A stretch of DNA of 64,000 nt, taken from Brasenia schreberi. Taxonomy: Eukaryota; Streptophyta; Magnoliopsida; Nymphaeales; Cabombaceae. The stretch covers positions 8,518,501 to 8,582,500 of the forward strand of contig JAYKKT010000079.1 of the NCBI GenBank assembly GCA_036023115.1. Direction: 5' to 3'. A program made the translations under genes and the position numbers. Shown here piece by piece: positions 1 to 12,935 of the stretch (position 1 is the first letter of the stretch; each line of letters opens with the position of its first letter). The notes beneath the pieces are model-generated. The model saw nothing but the letters and a program-made list of their open reading frames with translations, ran no database searches and was not told the DNA's origin.

Positions 1-3000
1 CATCCACATTTTAGATTTCCTACTTTTCATTGATTTGGGAGAATCAAGTGAGATAGATAAGCTCGGTTGACGCATGCATGAGACATGCTTTCAGGCTAGT
101 TGTTCAAGCAATCAAGCAACATTATCATGAAACAAGCTTGGCGTTTCTTCTACGCATTTTCAAGTTTGCTGGAGGCAGTCCCACGACACATGCCAATCAA
201 TGTGTACCATCTACTTTCCATCAGAAGTTAGTTATATACAATGGAGCTAAGATTGAAATAGGGAATGGTGACTCAAATCCTCTTCCAGTCAACATTAGCA
301 TGGCAGAAGCGGTCTTATATTCTCTTTATATACAACCAATTGCCATTTCAAAAAGTATTACAAGGCAAAAGGAGGAGGAATATGCCTATTCACCTCAACA
401 GAAGGAGAAATAAGCCGATTCACCTCAAGGGGTTTCGTGATCAAGAAGGCCGATTGCATGCCCAACACAAGTGGTGAATGATGATGTATCAATTGACTAA
501 GATACAAAACCTGTAGGGTTGGTTAAAAATTTATGGATACGAGCAAAAGTTGCCTGCAAAGACAATATATTGATAAGGTTATTGGCATATCAAGTTGAAT
601 ATGGGTTGACTCATGTCATACATGAGGGGCATGAAATTAGCTCCACCAGACTGCTTGAAGGTATATTAAAAAAGGAGAAGATCCCAAATTCATCCCACAA
701 GATTTACTAATTGAAATCAATGTGGATATGGAGGATTTAGTAAAACCAACCAAAATCATTGCCCTCTTACCAGCTGATAACCAAAAGCTCTCTGTTTGAC
801 CTTATCTCGATGTATAAAGACGGTTTTACATGGGAATGTCATGAGATGCCCGAGTTATCAAGGGAGCTCATTGAGTTCATGTTGCCGCTTAAGGAGGGAG
901 TTCAACCTTGTAAGCAATCATTGAGAACGTTAAATCCGGAGGATTTACTCAAACCAACCAAAATCATTGCCTTCTTACGAGCTGATAACCAAAAGCTCTT
1001 TGTTTGACCTTATCGTGATGTATAAAGACGGAGCTCATTGAGTTCAGGTTGGGTTGTCGAGGGAGTTCATTGAGTTCAGGTTGCCACTTAAGGAGGGAGT
1101 TCAACCTCATAAGTAATCACTGAGAACGTTCAATACTGAGGTCTTTCTAGATCCAAAAGTCAAAATAGAGAATTTATCATTAACAGAATTTATTTGTCGG
1201 ACAATAACATGTGCAATGGTTGTACAATATTATATTGGTACAAAAGAAAATTGAGAAATTATGGATTTGCATAGACTACCGTAATCTAAATCTGGCTACT
1301 CCTAAGGACGAATACGCCAATATGTTGGTCAATGCAACATCAACTGAAAGAATTTTGCCATTTATAGATGGGGCATCAAGCTATAATCAGATCTTTATTT
1401 GAAAGAACAACATTTCCGAGATAATGTTTAGGCTCGGAGATGTTCGACATTTTTGAGTGGCTAGTAATGTCATTTGGATTAAAAGAAACTAAAGTGGCCT
1501 ACCAATAAGTCATGAACTACATTTTTCATGACTTGATTGGTAGAAATATGGAGGTAAATATAGATGACGGGGTCATAAAATCCACAAATTTCAAAGTTCA
1601 CTTAGTTGACTTAGAATGGGCTTTCGAACAAATGTGTGTGCATGGTTTAAAAGTGAATCCAAAAAAGGCATATTCGGCGTATCGGCTGGACGGTTCCTTA
1701 GATTTTTAGTTCCTAACAATGGACTTGAGGTTTACAACAACAAAGTCGAGGCAATAATAGAAGCACAACCACCATGGAATACGTGAGAGTTGAGGAGTTT
1801 ACTCAGCCATATCAACTTTCTTAGGTGGTTTATTGCTAACTCAGCCAGTAAGCTCAAATACTTTTGGCTATTGTTGAAACTTAAGAAAACTGAAGTATCT
1901 ATTTAGAAAGAGGAGCATCATGAAGCATTCGATGAAATCAAACAATGTTTAGCAAACCCACCTTTAATGGCATTGCATGTAATAGGCATGCCTTTAAGGT
2001 TGTATATTTCAAATGCTCATGAATTTGTCATATGCTTGCTTGTCTACAATGTTGATGAAATTGAGAGAGTTGTATTTTATTTTAGTTGTTTGTTGAGCAA
2101 GATCGAGTTAAACTATACACCTCTCAAGAAACTGTCTATCATTTTTTCATTCTTGTACGAAACTAGAATATTATCTATTCCCTAGATAAGTGCATGTGAT
2201 CTGCAAGATAAACATTGTTCACTATCTACTTAATGGGACTCTTGCAAGAAAAGCTTATTATGTGGGCCATTAAGCTAAATCCATTTTACCTGATTTACAT
2301 ACCCCTCAAAGTGGTGAAGGGTTAGGCCGTTACAGACTTTCTGGCTCATCATCCTTCATTAAATGTGGCCGATCCTTCTGAAGAAATTCAAGATACCATA
2401 GCATCGTGTTGATCCCTTGGATTTTGATTTTGATGGATCAAGTAATGAAAGAGGTACAAGAATTGGAGTAACCATAATTGGCCCAAATGACCAAGTTCTC
2501 AGTGACGCTTGAACCAGGGCATACCAACAATCAAGTTGAATACAAAGCCATATCAGTGGATTAAGGTGATTAGTAGCATTGTAGGGACAACATGTACGTA
2601 TTTTCAGAGACTCTAAGGTGGTTGTCAAACAAGTAAGTGATAAATACCAATGCAACGACCCCAAGCTATAGGATTATAGTCAAACAACCAGGGATTTGAT
2701 GCAACAATTTGCAGATATGTTGATTAGCCACACCCTGAGACTGCCAATGAAGTGGCACAACGATCCTCGTGATACAACATAAAGCCCGATATGTTCTAAA
2801 TTAACCTTGTGTATGGAAAGTAGTACTTGGTTTCGATGACAATAGGAGGGGATATTTGATCCAGTATTCGAGTAATTCTTCTGAAGAAGCCGATAAGAAA
2901 ACAAAATATTGATAAATGCCTTATGTGCTTGCTCATCGATGGTGAGTTGTTCAAATGAAGTGCTAAAGTGCCTAGGACAAGAAGAAGCCGTTTCGATGTT

Positions 3001-3040
3001 GATTGAGGTCTATGATTAACCCTATCATCGCAGTCTTTGA
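1..3040 (+). mobile_element. Decayed Ty3/gypsy element A (protease to integrase zinc finger)
   Basis: Broken pol reading frames of a plant Ty3/gypsy retrotransposon follow each other in the usual order. A protease-like stretch (VPSTFHQKL) lies near 210-300. The linker before RT (YKDGFTWECHEMPELSREL) is at 810-880. RT blocks follow at 1240-1400 (CIDYRNLNLATPKDE) and 1512-1709 (NYIFHDLIGRNMEV, IDDGV in place of YVDD). The RT/RNase H connection is at 1780-2190, an RNase H start (DFDFDGSSNERGTRIGV) at 2420-2475, and a pre-integrase stretch (LLIDGELFK, CLGQEEAV) at 2925-3010. Stops and frameshifts interrupt every block, so it is not functional. The RT wording is typical of the Tat-like lineage; that assignment is inference. 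It begins before the window and ends abruptly near 3020-3060 against an oppositely oriented fragment. Confidence 0.85.
729..1140 (+). repeat. Tandem direct duplication of about 200 bp inside gypsy A
   Basis: The stretch starting at 729 (GAGGATTTAGTAAAACCAAC) is repeated from 939 (GAGGATTTACTCAAACCAAC). Both copies run through the linker upstream of RT, including the GAGCTCATTGAGTTCA and AAGGAGGGAGTTCAACCT blocks. The second copy has a small internal rearrangement in which the GAGTTCA block occurs twice. The duplication arose after or during decay, because both copies carry the linker out of frame. Confidence 0.8.
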
Positions 3041-3049
3041 GATCCAGTA

Positions 3050-4360
3050 AGCCCATAAGACGTCGAGTAGGGACTTTTCGATCATGTTCACAATTATGTT
3101 GTTGGTAGCCTCAGCTTAGCCGTTTGCCTGACTTTACTAAGCCATGAATTGTATCAATTTGATACAAAATTCTTGGAGAAAGGCCACAACTTTTCCCTCT
3201 AAAAGCTGCCGCCCATCAACTTTGATCATCTAAGGAAAGCTAAAGCAGAAAATAATTTGATTGCTAATAAACTTGACCACATCATCCTCCCTAACTTCTT
3301 TAATAAATTGGGCTTCCATAGATTTGGTGAAATAGTCAGTGGCTAAAATAATAAACAAATATCCTTTAGAAGACGTATGTGGATCTTGCCCATGAGTTCC
3401 ATGGCCTACCCTTGAAAAGGCCATTACTTAATAATCAGGATGAGTTCCGAAGCAGCAACTCTTCGAATAGTACCGTGGCACTAATGCCTGGCACCCTTTA
3501 GCATCATCCATGCAATCTTAATGTATCGTTAGCCAAAAGTATCCATAGTGATATATAAGCCATTACATTTTCGACCTGGATCAGATGGGCTCCACAAATG
3601 CCTTTGTACATCTCGAATCATCATTGTCCAAGTATCTACCTTGTTTAGACATTTTAGGAGGAAAACCTTATAGCTCCATTTGTATTGATTGTCATCCAAC
3701 AAAATATAATTTAGAGCTCCGTGTTAATGCTTATGTCTACCTTCTCAAAAGGATTGTTTAGATATTAGATTAACTCAATTCACCAATCAGCAACTACCAC
3801 ATTCTCTTCCAACGTGGTGGCTATTAGGTGTTATGCATGATTGGTAGTCTTAAATCCTAAAGTTGGTTGAGCTAAGCCATTGGCGATCTCAATGTCATCC
3901 CTTACAATATATAATATCTTGTTCACTTCAAATGAACATACTAGCTCCAATGCTTTTTGATGTAATGTTACAAGATTTGCACTAGTACATTGATATTCTT
4001 CAATGAGTTGGCTTAAAATGACATGAGAGTCACAATATACTTCTACAGCTTTAGCACCAATTAATGAAGATTATATATAATCTATGAATCAGGGCATGAT
4101 ACTCAACCTCTTATTGGTGAGGGTTCAATCTAAGTTCATGGTGAATATCCCCAACATGTCCTATCATCAGGGATATCACATAGAGGCCACTACTTATGGC
4201 CTTGTTATAATTTGATCCATCAAACATTACCTTCCATAGTTGCTCGACAATCATACCTTGAATGAGGTCTAGTGGATCAATAACCTTAACGTTAAAAAGT
4301 CAACAATGATATGCCCTTTGACTGCCCTCTAGAGTATGTATTTTATCTAAAAAAAGGTAA
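3050..4360 (-). mobile_element. Decayed Ty3/gypsy element B (RNase H to integrase), inverted relative to A
   Basis: Read on the minus strand from about 4360 downwards the order is RNase H start (VMFDGSNYNKA near 4230-4200), a decayed integrase zinc-binding stretch (GYFWLTIH, DCMDDAKGCQ near 3550-3490), then the integrase core (TSSKGYLFIILATDYFTKSMEAQ at 3300-3390) and its continuation (AEATNNIIVNMIEKSL near 3115-3070, LWAYW just after). Stops are frequent. RNase H and zinc-finger stretches are present in both A and B, so B is a second copy rather than the other half of A. The two meet tail to tail near 3050. Confidence 0.8.
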
Positions 4361-5484
4361 AAATGGGTAGCCAAATTTCAACCAGCTGGATCTGTTTCTT
4401 TTCTTCTTTTATAACTCTCTGCTGGAAAAGATAAAAGATTTTCAAGGTTAAGCACTTTGATCACAAATACTGCTGGTATTTGATCAAGAAACCCAGATTT
4501 GAGATCATAGTCTAGATAGACAGCCAGTTTTCAATTGTCTACGACAAAACGTTGATTTTTCCCTTTTCTTTTTAATAGTTCACAACTGTTGTTATGGATT
4601 GTGTATTCTCTCCTTATTCAAAGGCTCAAAGAGCTTCCACCAATACGTACAGATAAACCTCACAAGCACAAAATGAGAATATGGAACTAGTTGCCACACA
4701 AATAAGCTATGTCACGCAGAAACTTCTGCCAGGGTACCACACCCATGTCGGACATTCCGACACTTGACCCCCATACTTCTCCCATGTCCGACTCAGCGCT
4801 ATATGTTTGAATTTTTTTTTAGTCCTGACTTTGAGATACTTCATGAATATAACGGGTTATTACTTTGTAACTGAATGCTACTCTTTTAGAAAATTAACTC
4901 ATGCAAATTTTCTTTTAGTTTATGAAAAAGCATCAACTATATATATACATTATATATAAATACATACATGCACAAACAGCCATGCACCCACACTGGTGAA
5001 TTTCAAAAATTGCCGTGTCCAACACCTGCACTTGTACCCGTGTCTGCAACTCGCACCTATGTAACATAGCAAATAAGAACATCAGCAAATGCATGGCATG
5101 ACAAACGTGAACCTTGTACGTCAACTTGTAAGGTCTACTCCAGACCTGGATCAGACCAGTTCTCCAGGGAATGGTTCAAATCTTCACATCATTCACCAAA
5201 CAAACTGCCTTAAACTACACGTGGTGGGTTTTCTATGGAAAGTTGATCAATTGGATTGGTGGGGCGCGGGGGGGGGGACGAGAAGACGAGGTAGCAACAT
5301 AACTCTTCAAATCTCTTTCCGGTCCAGATTAAGCATTTTACATAATTGCAACGTCATGATGCCTAAGCCCCATAATTGTTGAAGGCAATGTTCAGAGAAA
5401 GCAAAACAGGCTATTCCTATAGAAAATGAAAAACATTTAATGGTCCTGTGAAATTTTATCACCCAAACTGCAGAAATCTGCAAT
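4361..5484. other. Intergenic stretch without recognised gene
   Basis: No convincing coding region was seen. The stretch holds TA-rich low-complexity sequence (about 4935-4970) and a run of G near 5265-5277. Short open frames here show no family signature. Confidence 0.5.
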
Positions 5485-5758
5485 CACGCGTAGGAAGGAA
5501 ATTGGGGCAGGCGGCTGCTCCTATGACTGCCGATCGCAATCTCTCTTTCTCCTTTTCATTATCAAGATAAGATACATTAATGGTACGGCTTTCCCTTTAA
5601 ATAACCAGCATTATACTAATGAGAATTACCTAAGTGCCATTAATGAAACTATTTTAAAGCTATCTAAACAAACAACCACTAAAAATATAAAACTAAAGGA
5701 ACTAATTAACAACAATCTATTGTGAGCCATTCACCCATCTTCTTCACATCTTCTAACA
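5485..5758 (-). repeat. 3' LTR remnant of copia A
   Basis: On the minus strand an LTR starts with TGTTAGAAGATG at 5758, next to a purine-rich tract (complement of CTCCCTCAAG, 5759-5768) that fits a polypurine tract. The copia polyprotein lies immediately upstream of it. The sequence shares short blocks (TTTCCCTTT, ATAACCAGC) with the corresponding LTR of copia B at 7430-7725. The far end is only approximate. Confidence 0.55.
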
Positions 5759-5768
5759 CTCTCCCTCA

Positions 5769-7395
5769 AGTTGGCTTAAATATTGATGTTACAACCAACT
5801 TCTCACATAATCTTTACAATAAATTCCTGTTAAGAGCTTTAGTCAGCATGCCTACATATTGTTCTTTAGACCTCACATGTTCAAGCTTGAATTTTGAAGT
5901 ATTTACTGAGTCAATTTTAATGTATTTTGTTCTCTCATGATATACAGGGTTAGAAGCAATCTATATTGCTGCTTTGCTGTCACACCATCAATAATGACCG
6001 CAACCGCTTACCTTCACATATACCAGAAGCAATGGCCTTGTACTCGGATTCAGCTATAGATCTTGCCACAACTGATTGTTTCTTGATTTTTCAAGAGACT
6101 GTGTTGCCTCTCACTAGAGCCACATATCCTGAAGTAGACTTTCTATCTTCTATGGAACCTACCTAATCTGCATCAATGTAGATTTCAATTTTAGAGCTGC
6201 CATTAGCCTTATACATTACTCCATATACAAGTGTACTCTTTAGATACCTAAGAATATGAAATACTATATCCATGTGATTCTTAGAGGAAGCTTGCATAAA
6301 TCGACTTACAATACCCACTGCATAGGCTATATCAGGACATGTAATTGTTAAGTATATCAATTTACCAGCTAATTGTTGGTATCTAATTGCATTCATTTTA
6401 TCTCCTCTATCATCCACTTTAATTTATGATTTACATCCCTAGGGGTGTAAAGAGGCTTACATTCCTGCATCTTAGTTTCTTATAGTAAATCTAATATATA
6501 TTTTCTTTGACTAAAAAAAATATTGGCACTTGAATATGCTACTTCAATGCCAAGAAAATAATATAGCTTACCAAGGTCTTTAATGTCAAACAACTGATGA
6601 AATTCAAGCTTTGATCTTTGTATTTCTTCAATATCATCTCTTGTCACGATGATGTCATCAACATACATCCGCAACAATGTTAGTTTCTCTCCTCCTTTAG
6701 TAAATAAAGTGTGATCATTCACACTCTTTTTGTAACCCAAATCAATAATACTCTTGCTGAATTTTTCAAACCACACTCAAGACGATTGTTTCAGCCCATA
6801 AATTACCTTTTTTAGCCTACAAACTTTACTTTCAGGATTTTGGTAACCAGGTAATAATTCCATATATACTTCCTCTTTAAGCTCCCTTGCAAGAAGGCAT
6901 TCTTTCCATTGAGTTGCCACATCGTCCACCTTCTTTGGGCAATAATGCTTGTTATGACTTGTATGGATGTAAGCTTCATCACTAGTACAAAAGTTTTATT
7001 ATAGTGAATCCTATAAGATTGGTTGTACCCGTGAGCTACTAGTTTGACCTTATATCTCTCTAAGGTTCCATTTGCCTTAAATTTGATGGTATACACCCAC
7101 TTGCAGCCAATTGCCTTTCTTCCTGATGGTAAGTCACTGACAACCCAAGTCTTGTTCTTCTCAAGAGCATGTAGTTTTGATTTCATCACATCCATTTCAA
7201 TGCTTCCAAGAAATTCTTATTTAAGCATTTAATATGAAACTTTGATAGTTTAAAGATAGCTGATCATTTGACAAGAATTGAGAAATAGGATACTTGTTAC
7301 ATAAACTCTTACCTTTTCTCAACGAAATGGGGATGTTCAATTCGTCTTATTCTGTTCACAGATTCATCACCTTGATATGAGGAAGAGTCTCCCCC
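5769..7395 (-). mobile_element. Decayed Ty1/copia element A (RT and RNase H)
   Basis: Minus-strand frames give the second half of a copia polyprotein. RT begins around 7195 (ALEKNKTWVVSDLPSGRKA, CKWVYTIKFKANGTLERYK) and continues through the mobile-site stretch WQLNGKNAFLQGSL to the catalytic YVDDIIVT near 6660. DIKDLGKLYYFLGIEVA follows at about 6590-6540. RNase H is at 6420-5980 (RYQQLAGKLIYLTITCPDIA, EDRKSTSGYVALVRG, SESEYKAIASGICEGK-like). The tail near 5800 (LTKAL, a REL-like end) completes the protein. Protease, gag and integrase are missing: the 5' side is cut near 7395 and abuts the LTR of copia B. Several stops and frameshifts make it dead. Confidence 0.85.
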
Positions 7396-7429
7396 TTGGT
7401 TTATAGTGTTAATTTTCTATATAAGAGGT

Positions 7430-7725
7430 AGTATGGAAGAGTGCAAAATCTATTTGTGGAAGAATGTGGTGTGCAGCAACCACAACTTGGTGCTGCCACA
7501 GTGCCACCCTCTCTCTTATTTCTCTTCTAGGTAAATAATTACAACCTATTGCTGGTAGGATTTCCCTTTTATAACCAGCCTATATTTTATTATATTACAA
7601 CATTTTCATTATTGAAAGGGAATTTAAAGACATCTTTAAAAATACATAACAAAAAACTCCTATCTAGACACTAAATTCCAGCATGGTGCATCCAGACTTA
7701 GTTGGCATTAGAATGGTCTTCAACA
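7430..7725 (-). repeat. 3' LTR of copia B
   Basis: On the minus strand the LTR starts TGTTGAAGACC at 7725, directly after a purine-rich tract (complement of CTCCCCCCTTAA, 7726-7737), which is the expected polypurine tract. The element's RNase H ends a few hundred bases upstream. The other LTR end is not sharply defined; 7430 is where the neighbouring copia A sequence gives out. Confidence 0.6.
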
Positions 7726-7737
7726 CTCCCCCCTTAA

Positions 7738-10345
7738 GTTGACTGTAAAGATTCTAATTATACCCAATTTGCTACATAAATTTTGAAGAGTATCCCTGCT
7801 CATGGCTTTGGTCTACATATCTGCATATATGTACATTGTTTGTTTGATCTCACATATTCCATTTGAATTTATTAGAACTTACACAATCTTTGACGAAGTG
7901 GCAGTCATTCTCAATGTGCTTTGTCCTTTATTGAAATACTGGATTTAAAGCAATTTGAATTGCTGCCTTACTATCACACCATATAGAAATAGGAATTTTC
8001 ATTAGAGATCCTATTTTCATAAGTAATGAACGCAACCATTTTCCTTCACAAATACCTTAAGCAATAGCTCGATACTCTCTTCTACAGTGGATTTGGTCAC
8101 TATAGTATGTTTCTTGCTTTTCCAAGATATTACATTCCCACCAACTAATGCGACATATCCTAAAGTTGATTCCCTATCTTCTTTGTAACCTGCCCAATTT
8201 GCATAAGTGCAGATTTCAACATTTGTATATCTATAGTACCTATAATGTATACCAAATCCAGGAGTGCTATTTAAATACCAGTATGTGATAACGACATCCA
8301 TATGTTTCTTCGAACTGGATATCTTATAGCATCTACTTTATCACATCCATCATTCGATTCCAACTTCTGATTAACTTCCATAGGTATGTGATTCGATTTG
8401 CATTCCAACATCTTTGTATCTCGTAATAGATCCAACGTGTATTTTTGCTGGTTTAGGAAGATATCACACCCTGAATATACCACCTCAATGCCAAGAAAAT
8501 AATGCAATTTACCTAAATCCTTGATGTCAAAGAGATGATGTAATTCTCTCCTTCTCACTTTAATTTCTCGATCTCTTTAATGTCATCTGTAACAATTATA
8601 TCATCAACATAAACCAAGAATAGTGTTAGTTTTATCTCCTTTTTAATACACAAGGTATGATCACTAACACTCTTGGAATAACCCAACTTAATAATATTAA
8701 TGTTGAATTTCTCAAACCATGCACGTGGTGACTTCTTTAAATCATATATGGCCTTTTTCAACTTGCAAACCTTTTTTGACTGATTCATATACCCTGGAGG
8801 TAAATTCATATACACTTCTTCATTAAGCTCCCCCTGCAAAAATGCATTCTTCACGTCCAATTGCCATAGTGTTTAGTTTCTTTAGGCAGTTATGCTAATT
8901 AGAACTCTAATAAATGAGAGTTTAGCATTTGGTGCGAACATCTCATCGTAGTTAATTCCATGTGATTGACTATATCCCTTAGCCACTAGACCTTCTTTAT
9001 ACCTTTCTAGGATTCCATATGCTTTGAACTTGAGGGTATAAACCCATTTACACCCAATTGATTTTCTCTCAGGTGGGAGGCCACTTACTTCCCATGTGTT
9101 GTTTTTCTCTAGAGCTTCTATTCCTAATTGCATGACCTTATACCACATTGGTGATTTAGAAGCCTCTCAAAAATCTATTGAAATATGGTATTCCTCTACA
9201 TTTAACATAAAATTATAATAACTTGGAGATAAACTTTAATACAACATAAATTGAGTGATTGGGTACTTGTAGCATGATCTTTTTTCTTTTCTTAAAGCAA
9301 TTGAAATATTCAAGTTTGATTCATCATTACCTTCTTCTTCTTAAGTGTCTCTGCATCTGAGGAGGAGGCTCTACCTTAGTCTATAGCTTTATGAGGTTTG
9401 GGCATAATAATCTTCCTTTCTTTCGGAGTGTAGGTCTTGAGTTCCTTCTCCTCTGGTTGTTCTTGTTCCTTTTCTACTAACTCATCACTTTTACTTTCTT
9501 CATATGTAGTATCAATAGGTAACATATGCTCTTCTATTATACCACTAGGAGAAGTACTCTCACATGCAAAATACGGAGTGGTTTGAAAGAATGAAACATC
9601 CAAGGACATATACCTCTGCTGATTTTTATGATCATAATATACATATCCTTTCTTCTCATTAGAATATCCGAGAAAGACACACTTCATTGCTCGAGGATCA
9701 AGTTTATCCCTAAACTATCTATGAATATTGGACAAAGCATAAGCACCCGAATATTCAAGGTGTTATATTAAAGGGTGTGCCATTTGGTTTCAGTACTTGA
9801 AATGAATAACAGAGGGCAATCTATTTATCAAATGCACAACTATAAAAATAGCTTCTGGCCAAAAAAGTCTTGGGAATATTATGTTCCAAGAGAAGGGTTC
9901 TAGCCACTTCTAGTATATGCTTGTTTTTCCTCTTTGCAACTCCATTTTGTTGTGGAGTGTACACACAAGTGGTTTGATGTATAATCCCATAGGATTGTAG
10001 GTAACTCTATAAACTATGGTTGATGAATTCTCCACCATTATCTGACCTGAGAATTTTAATTTGATGGCCAAACTGATTTTCAATGAGTTTATGGACGATA
10101 GGAAATATAGAGGATACCTCATATTTTGATCTCATAAGAAAAACGAAAGTGAATCAAGAGTAGTCATCAATAAAGTAACAAAGTATTGATATTTTCTTAA
10201 TGAAGGAACATAACAAGGACCCCATACATATGAATGTAACAATTCAAATGGAATAACAGACTGAGACTCTTGACTTAGAAATGACACCCTGTGATGTTTG
10301 ACTCTCTAACACACATTACACTGAAGGATCAAGACCTGGCAATGC
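7738..10345 (-). mobile_element. Decayed Ty1/copia element B (integrase, RT, RNase H)
   Basis: The minus strand encodes, from 10345 downwards, a zinc-binding remnant and the integrase start (FELLHSYVWGPCYVPSL near 10250). The integrase core is in pieces at 10120-9900 (KILRSDNGGEFI, YTPQQNGVAKRK) and its C-terminal part at 9687-9376 (KCVFLGYSNEKKGYVYYD). RT runs from 9148 to 8555 (EKNNTWEVSGLPPERKSIG, MDVKNAFLQGELNEEVYM, YVDDIIVT). The linker is at 8558-8271 (HHLFDIKDLGKLHYFLGIEV) and RNase H at 8301-8017 (NWAGYKEDRESTLGYVALVG). The gag-protease half is absent; the break lies near 10345 against a plus-strand gypsy. It shares wording with copia A, so both are one family. An internal deletion joins the linker to RNase H near 8300. 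Confidence 0.88.
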
Positions 10346-12935
10346 ACACACAAAGAATCTTTAGAAAAGGTTTTCGAAAGACTTAGGCTTTATAAAGTGA
10401 AACTAAACCCTCAAAAATATGTTTTTAGAGTAGAATCGGAAAAACTTCTAGGGTTCATGGTTAGCCAAAGGGGCATAGAGGTCGACTCCTCTAAGTGTCG
10501 ACCCATCATGGACATGCCTCCACCCTCCAACTTGACCCAAATTGAAGTTTCCAAGGTCGACAACAAGCGATTAGGAGATTCATATCCAACTTAGAAACAA
10601 GATGTGAACCTTTCAATAGGCTTTTGAGAAAAGGGGTTAAATATTATTGGGAATCCGATTGCGAAAAAGCTTTCAAAAGATTGAAAACTTATTTGGTGAA
10701 TCCTCCAATTTTAAAACCTCCAAAGCCAGGAAAACCTGTATTGCTTTACATTTCCATTCATACGAATGCATTGGGTGCTTTACTTGCTCAATACGAGGAT
10801 GACAGTCTTAAGGAGTATGCTATTTACTACATTTCAAAAACTCTATTAGCATATGAAAGAAATTATTAAGCCATGGAGAAAACTTGCTTAGCCTTGGTAT
10901 GGGCTTGCCAAAAATTTAGACATTATTTCCTAGATCATGAAATTTGGAGACCTTATCAAGCACCATTTTGAAAAACCTATCCTAATGGGTAGGCTAGGTA
11001 AATGGTAGCTCCTTTTAATGGAGTATGATATAAAATTCTATCACCAAAACTCCATTAAGGGACAAGCCCTAGCCGATCATGTGATTGAGTTACCCCTTCA
11101 AGATACATATCCTATACTTGATGAAATGCCCGATGAAGGCATCTTGACAAATGAATTAGAAAATTATATTTTATCAAATTATTGTAATAAAAATCAAGTA
11201 TGGAAAATATACTTTGATGGAGCCAAGAATCAACAAGGGGCAGGCATGGGAATCATTCTCATATCTCCCGAGAAGGGAGAGATCTCAATGGCATTCCAAC
11301 TAGATTTTTCTTGTTCAAATAATGTGGCCCAATATGAGGTACTCATACAAGGCCTAAAAATTTTGAAAAATCTGAGGGCATCATGTATTGAAGTCTTTGG
11401 AGATTCTATGCTCGTTGTAAACCAAGTTTCAAAAATTTGGCAGGTCAAAAATGAGAAACTCATTCCATACCATGAATTGGCCACCCAGTTGGTTGATTCT
11501 TTCAAATCATGCACACTTACTCACATAAGCAGAGAGGACAACACCATACTAGATGCCTTCTCCTCTTTAGGGTCATCTCTATGGATCGACCCCACTATAG
11601 GTACTTGATCCCTAGAGATCCTACATTTACCCACTCCATCCACTCATGATTTAGAGATTTGCCAAAATGACCAAAATCCAAATGAAAAACCTTGGTTTCA
11701 AGACATTAAAAACTTTTTGAAAAATGAAGGATTTCCCAATTTTGCTTCATTTAAAGATAAGGCTTTTATTTAGAAAATTTCAACCCGATATGTAATTTTG
11801 GGAGGGGTTCTTTATAAAAAGAGTTTTACCGGCATCTTGTTGAGATGTGTCGACCATGATGAGGCTAGGACCATTATGCTTGAGTTCCATGATGGGGAAT
11901 GTGGGGTTCATGTCAATGCAAATATGATGGCCTTGAAAGTACTTAGAGCAGGTTATTTTTGGTCTACTTTGAAGCAAGATTGTCATAACCATGTTAGGAA
12001 GTGTCATCAATGTTTATGGAAATGCCATTCACATTCCATCATCTGCATTGCATTCCATCGTGAGTCCATGGCCCTTCACCATGTGGGCATTTGATATCAT
12101 TGGACCCATCTCACCTACTGCATCAAATGGACATAGGTTTATTTTAGGAGCCACTGAATATTTTTCTAAATGGGTTGAAGCTACCTCCTTGACTAACGTC
12201 CAAGGACAATATGTAGTGGAATTCATTAAGAAAAATATCTTGGTTCGATTTGGAGTTCCAAGAGACCTAGTGTCGGGTAATGACACCCTATTCAAAAATG
12301 AGAAAGTGGAAAAGTTATGTAAGATCTATGGCATTACTCAACTTTTCTCATCACCCTACTACCCTCAAGGCAACGGCTAAGCCAAAGCCACAAACAAAAC
12401 CCTTATAAGCATCATTGAGAAAACTTTAGAAAATGGTAGGACATGACATGAAAAGCTTGATGAAGCCTTATGAGCTTATAGGATTTCTATCCACACACCC
12501 ACAAATGCCACACCATTTGAGTTGATCTATGGTACAAATGCCATACTTTTCATTCATACCAAATTACATTCATTTCATACATCTCTTGCACTCGATCTAA
12601 CCATACAAACCCTACAACAAGCTAGGATGGCTGAGCTTGACTTGCTTGATGAGAAAAGACTCCTTGCCATTGATCATGCACATGCATATCGGCAAAGGAT
12701 AGCCCCGACATTACGAAAAACATATGAAGACTCACCACTTCAAAGTGGAGACCTTGTTTTGAAAATTATCTACCATCGTGGCCCACATCCACTTGGTAAG
12801 TGGCAGCCCAAGTGGGATGGTCCCTATGTTGTAAGAGGGGCAACCACAAATAATGCATATTGGTTAATTGATGTTGAGGAAAGAAATTTAGTCAACCCTA
12901 TAAATGCCCAATACTTGAAAAAGTACTATGTCTAG
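10346..12935 (+). pseudogene. Gypsy element C pol: end of RT, RNase H, integrase
   Basis: The fragment opens at the end of RT (LEKVFERLRLYKVKLNPQKY, KLLGFMVSQRGIEVDSSKC). The RT-RNase H connection is at 10624-10869 (YYWESDCEKAFKRLKTYLV, LLAQYEDDSLKEYAIYYISK). RNase H is at 11018-11608 (IYFDGAKNQQGAGMGIILIS, IFGDSMLVVNQV-like). The integrase zinc-binding stretch is at 11798-12094 (HDGECGVHVNANM, HVRKCHQC), and the integrase core at 12050-12380 (WPFTMWAFDIIGPISPTASN, SSPYYPQGNG). The C-terminal part ends at 12935 (LVLKIIYHRGPHPLGKWQPK, NAQYLKKYYV). Only a handful of stops and frameshifts occur, so this is a younger copy than A or B. Everything upstream (gag, protease, RT catalytic core) is missing where copia B abuts. 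Confidence 0.9.

Noticed and set aside
7044..7232. Plus-strand frame over copia A
   Set aside because: Shadow of copia RT on the minus strand.
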